A DNA stretch of 64,000 nucleotides, taken from Treponema sp. UBA1747. Its GTDB lineage: Bacteria > Spirochaetota > Spirochaetia > Treponematales > Treponemataceae. The position numbers and the translations under genes were made by a program. Of the stretch, positions 25,369 through 34,989 are shown piece by piece (within the stretch, counting starts at the first letter, position 1; every line of letters begins with the position of its first letter). The DNA lies in contig DCHR01000016.1 of assembly GCA_002315375.1 (NCBI GenBank), forward strand, positions 1 through 64,000. Reading direction: 5' to 3'. The notes under the pieces are model-generated. The model had not been told where the DNA came from. It was given only the letters and a program-made list of their open reading frames with translations, and did not search any database.

Positions 25369-26979
25369 TTAAAGCATGCGGGCAAGCCCAAGAGTAAGCG
25401 GACTGTTCCAGTAAATAGCAATTTCGTTGGTACTGTAGCTGCCAGTATGGTCAATAAAACACTTCAAAGGAGCCTGTCCCTGCAGTTTTTCCTTAGCAAC
25501 AGAATCATTAAGTCCTGCAGCTGGTCCACCGCTCAACATACCAGGCATAGCCTTTTTAATGAAACCTGATGGACGATGATGCGGATTCTTAATTGTATTA
25601 GTTCCAAAACCGGTTACATAGCAGTAATCAACCGGGTTTACACCAAGAATATATGAAATCTGACGCTGAAAACAATGGAAGTATTCTTCGTCCCCGGTAA
25701 GGTCATAAGCAATAGAAAGACAGTGAGCTGAATCCATAACAGCGCCGTTACTTCCCCAGAAAACTTTCATCAAAGGATATGCAAAAATATTTGAATCAGC
25801 ATTTTCCAGAACCTTATCTGCAGTGGCGATAACTGAAGTCTTTATTTCATCTAAGAAATTCTCTACCTGAGGACGGTCACCATCAGAAACAGTATCCAGA
25901 ACAGCCTGGTCTAAGCGTAAAAGACATTCATTTCCATAACCGGTAAACAAGCCCCATCCGAATCCGTCGCCCCACCACGGATTTTTCTGAAGTTCCTTAC
26001 GCATTTCCATAGCTTTTGTAAAGAATTCTATATTTCCTGTGGCACCGAACAAGGCACAGAGGGCAAAATACCGTTCATCTTTTGCGCATCCGTCTCCATA
26101 TCCGCCTGTAGATATTTCAGGAGGGTTTTTATAAAGTTCATCTTCGTGGGTATCCAGGTATTTCTGGGACAGCTGGGCTGCCTTTAAAAGTTTGTATGCA
26201 AATTCGGGGTCTGTCCCCTTATAAAACTTAGCCGCATAAGCACAACAGCCGGCAAAATCGGCGGTAGCAGTAGTTGAAACAGGAGCCAGAACGAGAGGAT
26301 CTTTTTCCATATCAGGCCAGATAAATCCGCAGAAACGATAACAGCTGGCTTTATGATAAACAGCCCCGTCTTCTCTCTGCATACGGAGGAACCATTCCAG
26401 TTCGAAGCGGACTTCATCCAGAATTGAAAGTTCGTCATGCCAGAACTGTATTGTTCTCCCGTAAAGTCCCTTTTCTGTCTCATAAGCCAGAAGAAGATCC
26501 ATAATTGTTTTGGCACCGGCAACAATATAACGTCCGTAGTCCCCTGCATCGTGCCAGCCACCGTCAGCAACCTGTTTGTCTTTTGTTCCGTAAATGTCGG
26601 CTGGTCCCGTGTGACAGGCTTTATGTCCCCAGACAGGGTCCTTTAATTCCTGGCCGCAGCGGCTTAAAGTAAAGTATTCGAGAGAAGTTTTATAAAGATT
26701 TTTATAAACTTCTGGTTTAATTTCAAAAGAATAGCTTTCGTTTCCATCGTAGCAGACTGTATAGCATCCTTCAGCATCAAGTTCAGAGAAATCCAGAACC
26801 CCATACTTTCCGCCGGCAAGTTCATCATCCCGGATATCAGAAATCCGGCCTTCTAAAACAGTTTCGCCGGAGGATTTTTTTACATAAAAAGAAGTAACAC
26901 TTTCATTCTGAATCTCAGCGACGGCCACTTTGTCTGCATCAGGCAGATAACCTACCTGATTTATAAAAATCTTATTCAT
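25369..26979 (-). CDS. GH9 glycoside hydrolase
   Basis: A 536-residue GH9 enzyme with an N-terminal Ig-like CelD_N domain (about residues 1-85; FINQVGYLPDADKVAV) and an (alpha/alpha)6 barrel. Catalytic-region motifs are GGWHDAGDYGRY (base Asp), NPHHRPSG and SYSTNEIAIYWNSPL (acid Glu in NE). There is no signal peptide, unlike secreted cellulases, so it probably acts on imported cello- or other beta-glucan oligosaccharides. Near residue 255 the sequence FYKGTDPEF is encoded by the GGGGACAGACCCC repeat. It follows the PfkB gene after 103 bp containing a hairpin. Confidence 0.9.
   Translation of the reverse strand: MNKIFINQVGYLPDADKVAVAEIQNESVTSFYVKKSSGETVLEGRISDIRDDELAGGKYGVLDFSELDAEGCYTVCYDGNESYSFEIKPEVYKNLYKTSLEYFTLSRCGQELKDPVWGHKACHTGPADIYGTKDKQVADGGWHDAGDYGRYIVAGAKTIMDLLLAYETEKGLYGRTIQFWHDELSILDEVRFELEWFLRMQREDGAVYHKASCYRFCGFIWPDMEKDPLVLAPVSTTATADFAGCCAYAAKFYKGTDPEFAYKLLKAAQLSQKYLDTHEDELYKNPPEISTGGYGDGCAKDERYFALCALFGATGNIEFFTKAMEMRKELQKNPWWGDGFGWGLFTGYGNECLLRLDQAVLDTVSDGDRPQVENFLDEIKTSVIATADKVLENADSNIFAYPLMKVFWGSNGAVMDSAHCLSIAYDLTGDEEYFHCFQRQISYILGVNPVDYCYVTGFGTNTIKNPHHRPSGFIKKAMPGMLSGGPAAGLNDSVAKEKLQGQAPLKCFIDHTGSYSTNEIAIYWNSPLTLGLARML
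26206..26218. repeat. GGGGACAGACCCC unit inside the GH9 gene
   Basis: On the minus strand the gene contains GGGGACAGACCCC, encoding Gly-Thr-Asp-Pro in frame. The same unit or variants occur in four other genes (about 27594-27663, 41917-41937, 46271-46297 and 61063-61074). Confidence 0.6.
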
Positions 26980-27002
26980 AACCTAAAATTACAAAAGAAT
27001 TA

Positions 27003-27019
27003 CCCGAAAAAATATCGGG
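27003..27019 (-). terminator. Hairpin between PfkB and GH9 genes
   Basis: On the minus strand CCCGA and TCGGG enclose a T-rich loop, with a nearby CCCGAAAAT. It may end or attenuate transcription coming from the PfkB gene before GH9. Confidence 0.35.
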
Positions 27020-27082
27020 ATTTTCGGGAAAATTGCAAAAATTTTCGAAAAAAAGGTTTTAAATTCAAAAAATTTTCCAGTT

Positions 27083-28054
27083 TCAGCGGATTGTTCCCGG
27101 AACTTCGCTTTCGGCATTTCGGGCAGCACACCAGGTTCCTTTCTGAAGTGCCAGAGCCATGTCGCCGGATTCAAGGAACTCGTATATGAAACCTGCATTG
27201 AAGGTATCACCGCAGGCGGTTGTATTTACAGGAACGATTTTTTCAACAGGACATGAATAAAAAGTTCCCTTGCAGGCAGCGTAGGTTTCATCAGTTCCGC
27301 GGGTCAAAATAAGGATATTTCCAAGTTCCTTTGATTTTTCAATTACAAGCTGACGGAGTTTTTCTTCCTGAACAGGAAAATCAAATCCGAAAGTTGAACA
27401 GAACTCTTCTTCATTTATTTTGATAATTTGCGGAGTGCAAAGTTCCAGGGTCTTAAGCAGGTCTTTCCCGCAGAAATCTGCCAGCAGAAGAACTCCTGCA
27501 TCGGTTACCGCTTTGGAAATACGGGCCTGAAAATCTTCAGACCACATGGCAGGGCGGCTTCCGGCAAGAACAACAGCCTGACAGTTTTTTTCGGAGTCTA
27601 TCCCTGTCCCTTTTGTAACAGAGTCTGTCCCCTTTGCAGAGTCTATCCCTGTCCCCTTTGTAAGTACTTCCTGAAGAAGCATCATAAATTCCTTTTCTGC
27701 TGCTTCCCGGTCAAAATCCAGAACCGGCTCCCCTACAACCAGTTCAGTTGTTTCATGTGAATTTGAATCCAAAAGTGTCAGACATTCACGGGTATAGCCC
27801 GGAATCATTATGCTCTTTATTTCAAGACCGTCACGTTTTGCCAGATCCATAAAAAGGCCGGCATTCTCTTTTCCGAGAGGACAAAGGGAAAGTGAAACCC
27901 CGGGCTTCAGCATATCCAGAACACGGGCAGTATTTACGGCTTTACCCGAAGCATCCAGACGGTAACTCCGGGAACGATTAACATGAGTCAGATTTACTTT
28001 ATCAAAAGTTACGGTTTTCTGAAGTGTCGAACTTAAACAGACAGTAAGAATCAT
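27083..28054 (-). CDS. PfkB-family sugar kinase (1-phosphofructokinase-like)
   Basis: A 323-residue ribokinase-fold enzyme. The N-terminus (ILTVCLSSTLQKTV), DASGKAVNTARVL and the ATP/anion-hole motif TTACGDTFNAGF are those of the FruK/LacC-type branch, which phosphorylates fructose-1-phosphate or tagatose-6-phosphate; the first motif differs somewhat from the usual NPALD. An insertion at about residues 131-155 reads KGTGIDS twice and comes from tandem GGGACAGGGATAGACTC units. GAGG precedes the start, and the gene begins 10 bases after the HAD gene, so they are an operon. Confidence 0.85.
   Translation of the reverse strand: MILTVCLSSTLQKTVTFDKVNLTHVNRSRSYRLDASGKAVNTARVLDMLKPGVSLSLCPLGKENAGLFMDLAKRDGLEIKSIMIPGYTRECLTLLDSNSHETTELVVGEPVLDFDREAAEKEFMMLLQEVLTKGTGIDSAKGTDSVTKGTGIDSEKNCQAVVLAGSRPAMWSEDFQARISKAVTDAGVLLLADFCGKDLLKTLELCTPQIIKINEEEFCSTFGFDFPVQEEKLRQLVIEKSKELGNILILTRGTDETYAACKGTFYSCPVEKIVPVNTTACGDTFNAGFIYEFLESGDMALALQKGTWCAARNAESEVPGTIR
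27594..27663. repeat. Three tandem GGGACAG-type units inside the PfkB gene
   Basis: Three copies of a unit reading GAGTCTATCCCTGTCCC or GAGTCTGTCCCC on the plus strand lie in tandem. They encode an in-frame Lys-Gly-Thr-rich insertion absent from related kinases as far as can be judged. Confidence 0.7.
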
Positions 28055-28064
28055 TTTTTCCTCG

Positions 28065-28691
28065 TTATAAATCCAGCAGGTCTTTTACGCCGCTGATGGT
28101 ATATTCTGCGTGGTCTACGGTTTTTGAAAACCCGTAACTGGCATGAATGAAAGGGATTCCGGCTTTATGAGTAGCATCTGCATCCCCCTGGGTGTCTCCA
28201 ATATAAGCGGCATTTTTTAATCCGTTTCTTTCGATTATAAGACGGATATTTTCATCCTTTAATTTATCTTCATCTCCATAACAGGCATGATCCAGAAAGA
28301 AAGACCCGAATCCGGTTACGCGGAGCATCATTTCGATATAACCGCTCTGACAGTTTGAAACAACGTAAAGCTTGTATTTTTTACTTAAGGCCTCAAAAGT
28401 TTCCTTCATATCGGGATAAAGTTTTCCGCCTTTTGAACCTACAGCTTCCTCTTCTTTTTCATAACAAAGCCATTTATATTTTTCACGTGTCTGAGCATTC
28501 TCTTCAGGAAGAATTCTTTCAATGATTTCATCCATTGGTTTGCCAAAAAGTTTTTTCAGATCATCCGGAGTAACATGAGCATAAGACAGGCCTAATTCAT
28601 CAAGAGCTTCATTCCAGGCAGGTGCAACAACAGGAGTTGTATCCCAGATTGTTCCGTCTACATCAAATATCAGAGAATCAAATTTTTCCAT
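28065..28691 (-). CDS. HAD-superfamily phosphatase
   Basis: A 208-residue HAD hydrolase of the phosphoglycolate-phosphatase/beta-phosphoglucomutase type with a helical cap. Motif I is FDVDGTIWDTT, motif II YVVSNCQSG, motif III Lys in KDENI and motif IV IGDTQGDADAT. It would dephosphorylate a small phosphometabolite or sugar phosphate. TATACT (minus strand, 28704-28699) ends seven bases before the ATG and there is no Shine-Dalgarno, so the transcript is likely leaderless. It leads the operon with the PfkB kinase and perhaps GH9. Confidence 0.87.
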   Translation of the reverse strand: MEKFDSLIFDVDGTIWDTTPVVAPAWNEALDELGLSYAHVTPDDLKKLFGKPMDEIIERILPEENAQTREKYKWLCYEKEEEAVGSKGGKLYPDMKETFEALSKKYKLYVVSNCQSGYIEMMLRVTGFGSFFLDHACYGDEDKLKDENIRLIIERNGLKNAAYIGDTQGDADATHKAGIPFIHASYGFSKTVDHAEYTISGVKDLLDL

Positions 28692-28815
28692 ACAAAAAAG
28701 TATAACGACTTAACTCCATTTTTTCATTCAAAAATAATCAAAAAAAAATCAGCTCTATTTGCAAAAAAAACGCACCTGACACCTATTACTTAGTATCAAA
28801 AAAAAGGAGCGTCAT

Positions 28816-31800
28816 GTGCAAAAACGAATAACAGCAGTATTAATATGTTCCCTTCTCTTTGTTTCTCTGGCGTGGCCGTTTGCTTACACTGGAGATTCAG
28901 GCTCAACCCAGATAAGTACAAATCCAGGAAGCGGTGACAGTGAATCAGGAGGAAGCGGTGCTTCAGATGCCATCCGGCAGGCCTACATCGATGATTTTGA
29001 AGATTCTGTGGAAGATTATGAAAGTGAAGTGGATGATTGTCTGGAAAACGAAACCGACTACGAAGAAGGCGAAGAAGAAATTGATGCTTTAGTTCAGGAA
29101 GCCAATGAAACTATGGAAGAATCAGGGGAATCTGAATCAGGCGGCGACGCAGAAGGTTCAGGAGATGACGGAGGTTCAGGTGAAGCTGAAGGAAGCGGAG
29201 ACGAAGGAAGTTCTGAAGATAGCGGAAATTCCGAAGGAGCCGAAGAAGGCGGAGCTGCGGGAGAAAAACAGGAAGAAAAGTTACCTGAAGCCTGCCAGGA
29301 AGCCATAGCGGAAAATACGGAAATTCAGCTGGAAACAGAGATGGCGGCTGAAGCAGAAACTGCAGGAGACCCGGTTCTCATAAATATCGGAGAATATGTA
29401 CGCACTGACACGGACCTTTTTCTGCGGAAGAGCTTTAATCTCAACAGAACTTACAGGTCTCAGAGCAGAATAACAGGAACTTTTGGTCTCGGTTGGGCTG
29501 GAACCATTGACCAGCGGATACTTTCTGGCCTTGTCCCGGAAATCGAAACTGCAATCGAGGAATGCAAAAACAGAAAGAGAAAACTGGAAGATTATCTTCT
29601 TCTCCTTGAAAGAAAGATTTATGAAAAATACAGAATAACTGACCTGACTGCATGGGAAGATGAAATCGACCTGAAGATTCAAAAGTTGAACAGACTTCTG
29701 GAGGCTTCTGCCGAGCCTTTGCAAAAAGGGAAACAACTGGAACTGGCTTTCAATATTCCGGGATGGGATGACAGAGTTCTGGCGGCCATGGAAAAACTGG
29801 AAGAACAAATTAACAGACTGAATCATTTGAAAGCAGTTATTCCTGCCAGGCTTGAAGTGATGGAGGCAATAAAAAAAGGAATCCGGAGGGAAGAAATAAC
29901 TCTTTCCAAACTGGATACCTTAAAAGAAAAAAACAGACAGCACAGCAGGCTGAATGTTAAAAGTGATTTTGAAGGAACTCCCGATGAATGGATTTTTACG
30001 GGCTTTGACACCATTACTTTTATTGATGAGGAAGGTATAAATCACCTTTGCAGGTGGTCAGAAACAGAAGAAAACTATGTTCCCGAAAATCTTTCTTCAA
30101 AGAAAATCTTTCGTATTCAAAAAACAAAGGATGGAGAATTTGTCCTGAAAAAGAAAAGCGGTGAAATTTTCTATTTTTCATCTTCAGGTTTAATAGAAAA
30201 AATCACAGACTTCCACGGAAATTACATCCAGTTCCTGCGTGATATAAACGGAAAAGTGTTTCTCATAAAAACTTCCTTCGGTGAAGAATACAGTGTTTCT
30301 TACATAAAAAACAAAATAAGCAGTATTACGAACAAGCGGGACCCTTCAGAAAAGATATCCTTCAGCTTTGACGGAAATAAATTGAAAACGGTTACGGATA
30401 CATACGGCGATTCCATTACTTTCTCATACAATGATTTTGACCGGATTGAATCCCTGACAAAAGATGACGGCAGTACAGTTCAATTCAAATCCGCCGAGGA
30501 AACCATGGACGGAAAGAAACTGATCACAGAAACAGTAAATGAAGAAGGTTTTTCTGAATACTTCGTTTTTGACACTATCAACAGGACTACAGAATATACG
30601 GACCATGATGGAACCACCACCCTTTACTGTTTCAACGAACAGAACAAAACCATTCTTCAAAAAAGTTCTGACGGAAACACCTGCTCCTTTGATTATGATG
30701 ATTTCGGAAATCTGATTTATGAAAACTATAACGGAGAATCAATTGTTTACAGTTATGACCTGAGCGGAAATCTTTTGCAGCGTTTGTTTTCTGACGGAAG
30801 CACGGAAAGTTTTAAATATGATGAAAAGGGAAATCTATACTACGTAAAAAATAGAGACAGCATAGAAATAGAATTCAGCAGAGATGAAAATGGAAATGTT
30901 ATCAGCGCAGCCGTAGATGGAATCATTCCTTATTTACTGGAATATGATAACCACGGTCTTCTGACAAAAGAAACCTTCTTTGGAACTCCGGATATTATCA
31001 GGGAGTATTTTTACGACAGATACGGAAATCTGGTTTCAGTAAAATGCGGAGATGACGAAATTCGTTATACCTATGATGAAAGAAACCGAACAACTTCTAT
31101 TGTCAAAAACGAACTGAAGCTGGCCGAAATTGTTTATTCCGGAAGAAATCAGAAAGAAAAATATTTCAACGGACTCGAAATTACTTCGGTTTATAATTCG
31201 CGGAAAGATCTGGTTGAAACTATTGAAGAGGATACAGTTACCGGAGAAAAAAGAATCACTACTTACACTTATGACAAAAGACACCTTCCCCTTTCAAAGA
31301 AAATCTCAGACGGGGAAAAGGAAATTCCTGTCTGGACAAAGGTTTGGTCACCGGAAGGAAAACTTTCGAAAATGTATGAATATAATCCTGATTCGGAACA
31401 GCCTCACTGGTTTACGGATTTTGAATATTCTCATGGAATGCTGAAGTCAGTGAGCCAGTATACAGATCAAAAAGATAAAATGGAAATTGGGTTTTCAACT
31501 TCCATTCTGAACGGAAACTGTATTGAAGAAATATTTACGGATCCTCTGGGGTACACTTCCAGAAGAGTTTACAATCCATTTGGACAGGTAACTGAATATA
31601 CAGATGAAAACGGAACCACTTATGAAAGAATCTTTTCAAAGACGGGCCGGCTTTTATCTGACACAAATAAATACGGCGGCATTACTCTTTACGAATATGA
31701 CCCATTTGGAAATATTACCTCTGTCAAGGAAAAGAACCGGGGACTGATTACAGAAAAAAACAGTTTTGATTTTTCTCCTGACGGAAGAATGGATTCTTCA

Positions 31801-34800
31801 ACCGATGCCTCCGGAGAAAAAACAGAATACTTTTACAACTCTGAAGGACAGGTTATTCAAATCATTTCTTCAGAAGGAAATCTCTTTTACGAATACGATA
31901 ATTATGGCAGGACTAAAGCAATTATTGCCGGCACCACCACAAGCAGAAATGACGCTCTGTATTATGTTGATTATGAATACTCAAAGGACGGTCGAGAACT
32001 AAAGATTTCTTATTCAGGGCTTTATTCAGAAAGATACTTTACTGATGCTTTCGGACGTGTAAATAAAATTGAATACCCCGACGGGAATTTCTGTTCATAC
32101 ACATACGATATGCAGGGAAACCTGGCGTCTTCAACAGACTTTTACGGAAATAAGACTACATACAGCTATGACGGAAAAGGAAACCTGATCAGAACCGGAT
32201 ACCCTGACGGCACCTTCTGCAGTTATGAATATGACATCAACGGGAACTGCACAAAAGCTTCAGACGATGAAGGAGTTTTCGAAGAAAAAGTTTTCGATAA
32301 AAAAGGATTCCTTATCCGTGAAAAAGGCAGAAATATTGTGCCTCAGGAATATGAATATGACAAAACCGGAAAACTGCTTTATGTTTATTCAGGAACCGGC
32401 AGGCAGCTGGTTGAAAGCTATGTTTATAAAAATCAGGAGAAGACTCTTGAATGTTTTAACAGCAAAAAAAATGTATATTCCTGCACTCGAGATGATTTCG
32501 GAAACATCATTACAGAAAAAAACCGTCTGGGAGTGGAAAAACATATTTCCTATGATGCCGAGAACAGGATTTCACAGCTTACAGATTTCAATGAAACTAA
32601 TATCCGCTTTGAATTTAAACCTTTATCACGGTCCGTTTTTTACCCGGACAATACTGTGAAATTCAAATATGATTTTGCCGGAAATATTCTGGAAGCAGAA
32701 AATGACCTGTTTTCATTTTCGTTTTCCTATGACCAATGCGGTCTGCTTAAAACAATCTCTGACAATAAAACTGACGAAACTGTTTCTTACTCCTATGATG
32801 CCTGCGGCAGAAGAAGCAGGGTTTCCGGCTACGGCAGAGACATAAATTATACTTACGGAAAAAACGGCGAAGTACTGGAAATCTTCGACAAAATTACAAA
32901 GCAGAAGGTATCCTTCAGATATGATGTCAGAATGAGGGAAACAAGACGAACTTTTTCGAACGGAGTATTCATTGAAACCTCTTACGACAAAGCCGGACGG
33001 ATTTCTTCTGTTGCAGAGCGAAACAGCGAAGGTACCCTGCTCTTTGCGGAAGGTTACGTTTATGGCGAAGACGGACGGAGATGCGGGACTGTAAACCAGG
33101 ACGGACTTGTTACCCTTTACGAATATGATAGCCTTGGTCAGGTTTCCTGTGTCCGTTACCCGGCAACCGATGACCATATCGAAAAGATTAAAGCAGAAAA
33201 AATTTTGCTGCAACTGGATTCAGAAGATGATGCTTCAATAACAGAAACCCTTAATCTGACTGCAAAACAGACTGAACCTTATCTGAAGGCCATGGAAAAT
33301 TTTTCTGATAACCCGGCTGTAAGCTCACAGCAGAAAATCATTACAGAAAGATATGCTTATGACTTAAACGGAAACCGAACAGAGCGAATGTCTCCTCTGG
33401 GAAAAATGACTTATTCTTATGACAAGGAAAATCGTCTGCAGGAAATTAAAGCAGGCGGCAAAACAGTTTACTCATATTCCTACGATTCAAACGGAAACCT
33501 TCTGGAAGAAACAAACCCGGCTTCAAAAAAACAATACGTCTGGTCTTCTGCAAACCGAATGACCAGTTTCAAAGAATTCCGGGAAGGAATTGAAATATCC
33601 TGCTCATTTTTCTATGACCCTTTCAATCGCAAGGTTCTGGAAACTTCCAGTTCAGGTTCTTCGGTAAAAACTGTATATGACGGTTTTTCCTTTGATTCCC
33701 TTAAGCGGGGCCTGATTTATGGAAACGGATTTTTCACCGATTCCTACAGGACCACATACCAAAGTGCAGAATCTATTCCTGATGATGACAACAGATATCA
33801 CTTTATGCCGGACTCCCTTATGCCCTTTGAAAATCCTTCATTTGCAGAATCTCTGCCTTTGAACTTTTCCGGGAAAATCGTCTGCCGCCTGAACGGACTC
33901 AAAGAAGAATTCGAGGGTACTGATATTCTGGGTACCATCCGTAATACGACAGATGAAACGGGCAATATAAACAGAAGCTTTTCCTATGATGTGTTCGGAG
34001 CCCCTCTTTCCTCTGATTTATCAGATTATGGTTTCTGCGGAAAACCTTACAACTCTGATTCCGAATTATATGATTTTGGATTCAGAGACCTGCATCCGGG
34101 AACCAGCCGCTTTATGAGTGTGGATCCTGTCAGGGACGGCGATAACTGGTATTCCTACTGCATGAATGATCCGCTGAACTTTTTTGATATGTGGGGACTG
34201 TGTTCAGCTGAAGCCTTTATTCAAATAACAGAAAAGGAAGATTTCAACGGGATGCCCTCTTCTGTCCGGAGCAAAATGTACAAGCAGCTTTACAACCAGA
34301 TTGAAACAAAAAAGTTTACTGATATTCTGCGAAACACTATTGGAGCAAAATACAGTCATCTACGAAAACCTACGGCAAGTGAAATGGACTGCAGCGGCGC
34401 TTTCGTTTATGCCATGGATGAAATGGGTTATGAAGTGGACAACGAAACTACTGTAGCGAAAATTGTTGCCGGAATGTATCCGGGTGTTAAAATGTTTAAT
34501 GAGGTCAAACAAAAGCGGCAGGGATTAGCAGGAATCCTGAACTTCTATCATTTCACCGATTATTTTGACCACATGAATTACGGTGTGGGACAGGAAGAGG
34601 GAGAAAATGAAAATCAAATTATTGACGCCAGTTATAATGACCTCAAAAAGACGGATACTGTCTGGTGGCAAGACTTACGAAATAAAAACCCAAGACAGCT
34701 TGTAGAAGCGAAAAAGAACACCATCAACAAAACTTATGCTCCTTTTTCGTACAATACTGCCCCTCTGAAACAGGGATACATTGATTTCACCAAATTTTTT

Positions 34801-34989
34801 TATAATAAAGAACGCAAGGAATCTGTAAATAAAAAAGAAGAAAAACCACAGGAGTTAAATGTAAACGTAAATGAAAACAACGAAACCATTTTATCTAATC
34901 CGGCAAATGTCTTTAATACTCTTCTACCTAACTATTTTCCCATCAACCCCTATTCTGGCCTCTGGGCTCAATGGAAAAACGGACACTGA
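28816..34989 (+). CDS. RHS/YD-repeat protein with NlpC/P60-like C-terminal domain
   Basis: A 2057-residue exported protein. Residues 1-25 are a signal peptide, about 26-170 a Ser/Gly/Glu-rich acidic region, then a DUF6531-like start (RSFNLNRTYRSQSRITGTFG). A coiled-coil insertion of about 130 residues (roughly 240-375) interrupts it. Some 1300 residues of YD repeats follow. The RHS core ends with DFGFRDLHPGTSRFMSVDP. The C-terminal 250 residues hold EMDCSGAFVYAMDEMGY, with a likely catalytic Cys, and FDHMNYGVG with a likely His, as in NlpC/P60 endopeptidases. This is the architecture of a polymorphic toxin acting on peptidoglycan; a wall-remodelling role is the alternative. Initiation is at GTG 28816 with AAGGAG upstream; the overlapping ATG is out of frame. 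Confidence 0.85.
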   Translation: MQKRITAVLICSLLFVSLAWPFAYTGDSGSTQISTNPGSGDSESGGSGASDAIRQAYIDDFEDSVEDYESEVDDCLENETDYEEGEEEIDALVQEANETMEESGESESGGDAEGSGDDGGSGEAEGSGDEGSSEDSGNSEGAEEGGAAGEKQEEKLPEACQEAIAENTEIQLETEMAAEAETAGDPVLINIGEYVRTDTDLFLRKSFNLNRTYRSQSRITGTFGLGWAGTIDQRILSGLVPEIETAIEECKNRKRKLEDYLLLLERKIYEKYRITDLTAWEDEIDLKIQKLNRLLEASAEPLQKGKQLELAFNIPGWDDRVLAAMEKLEEQINRLNHLKAVIPARLEVMEAIKKGIRREEITLSKLDTLKEKNRQHSRLNVKSDFEGTPDEWIFTGFDTITFIDEEGINHLCRWSETEENYVPENLSSKKIFRIQKTKDGEFVLKKKSGEIFYFSSSGLIEKITDFHGNYIQFLRDINGKVFLIKTSFGEEYSVSYIKNKISSITNKRDPSEKISFSFDGNKLKTVTDTYGDSITFSYNDFDRIESLTKDDGSTVQFKSAEETMDGKKLITETVNEEGFSEYFVFDTINRTTEYTDHDGTTTLYCFNEQNKTILQKSSDGNTCSFDYDDFGNLIYENYNGESIVYSYDLSGNLLQRLFSDGSTESFKYDEKGNLYYVKNRDSIEIEFSRDENGNVISAAVDGIIPYLLEYDNHGLLTKETFFGTPDIIREYFYDRYGNLVSVKCGDDEIRYTYDERNRTTSIVKNELKLAEIVYSGRNQKEKYFNGLEITSVYNSRKDLVETIEEDTVTGEKRITTYTYDKRHLPLSKKISDGEKEIPVWTKVWSPEGKLSKMYEYNPDSEQPHWFTDFEYSHGMLKSVSQYTDQKDKMEIGFSTSILNGNCIEEIFTDPLGYTSRRVYNPFGQVTEYTDENGTTYERIFSKTGRLLSDTNKYGGITLYEYDPFGNITSVKEKNRGLITEKNSFDFSPDGRMDSSTDASGEKTEYFYNSEGQVIQIISSEGNLFYEYDNYGRTKAIIAGTTTSRNDALYYVDYEYSKDGRELKISYSGLYSERYFTDAFGRVNKIEYPDGNFCSYTYDMQGNLASSTDFYGNKTTYSYDGKGNLIRTGYPDGTFCSYEYDINGNCTKASDDEGVFEEKVFDKKGFLIREKGRNIVPQEYEYDKTGKLLYVYSGTGRQLVESYVYKNQEKTLECFNSKKNVYSCTRDDFGNIITEKNRLGVEKHISYDAENRISQLTDFNETNIRFEFKPLSRSVFYPDNTVKFKYDFAGNILEAENDLFSFSFSYDQCGLLKTISDNKTDETVSYSYDACGRRSRVSGYGRDINYTYGKNGEVLEIFDKITKQKVSFRYDVRMRETRRTFSNGVFIETSYDKAGRISSVAERNSEGTLLFAEGYVYGEDGRRCGTVNQDGLVTLYEYDSLGQVSCVRYPATDDHIEKIKAEKILLQLDSEDDASITETLNLTAKQTEPYLKAMENFSDNPAVSSQQKIITERYAYDLNGNRTERMSPLGKMTYSYDKENRLQEIKAGGKTVYSYSYDSNGNLLEETNPASKKQYVWSSANRMTSFKEFREGIEISCSFFYDPFNRKVLETSSSGSSVKTVYDGFSFDSLKRGLIYGNGFFTDSYRTTYQSAESIPDDDNRYHFMPDSLMPFENPSFAESLPLNFSGKIVCRLNGLKEEFEGTDILGTIRNTTDETGNINRSFSYDVFGAPLSSDLSDYGFCGKPYNSDSELYDFGFRDLHPGTSRFMSVDPVRDGDNWYSYCMNDPLNFFDMWGLCSAEAFIQITEKEDFNGMPSSVRSKMYKQLYNQIETKKFTDILRNTIGAKYSHLRKPTASEMDCSGAFVYAMDEMGYEVDNETTVAKIVAGMYPGVKMFNEVKQKRQGLAGILNFYHFTDYFDHMNYGVGQEEGENENQIIDASYNDLKKTDTVWWQDLRNKNPRQLVEAKKNTINKTYAPFSYNTAPLKQGYIDFTKFFYNKERKESVNKKEEKPQELNVNVNENNETILSNPANVFNTLLPNYFPINPYSGLWAQWKNGH

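Noticed and set aside
27594..27663. CRISPR-like tandem repeat
   Set aside because: Three short units without spacers of even length, in frame inside a kinase gene; a coding insertion repeat explains it better.
29094..29308. Ser/Pro-rich and Glu/Lys-rich short frames in the RHS acidic region
   Set aside because: Shadows of the low-complexity coding sequence on the other frames; no start signals.
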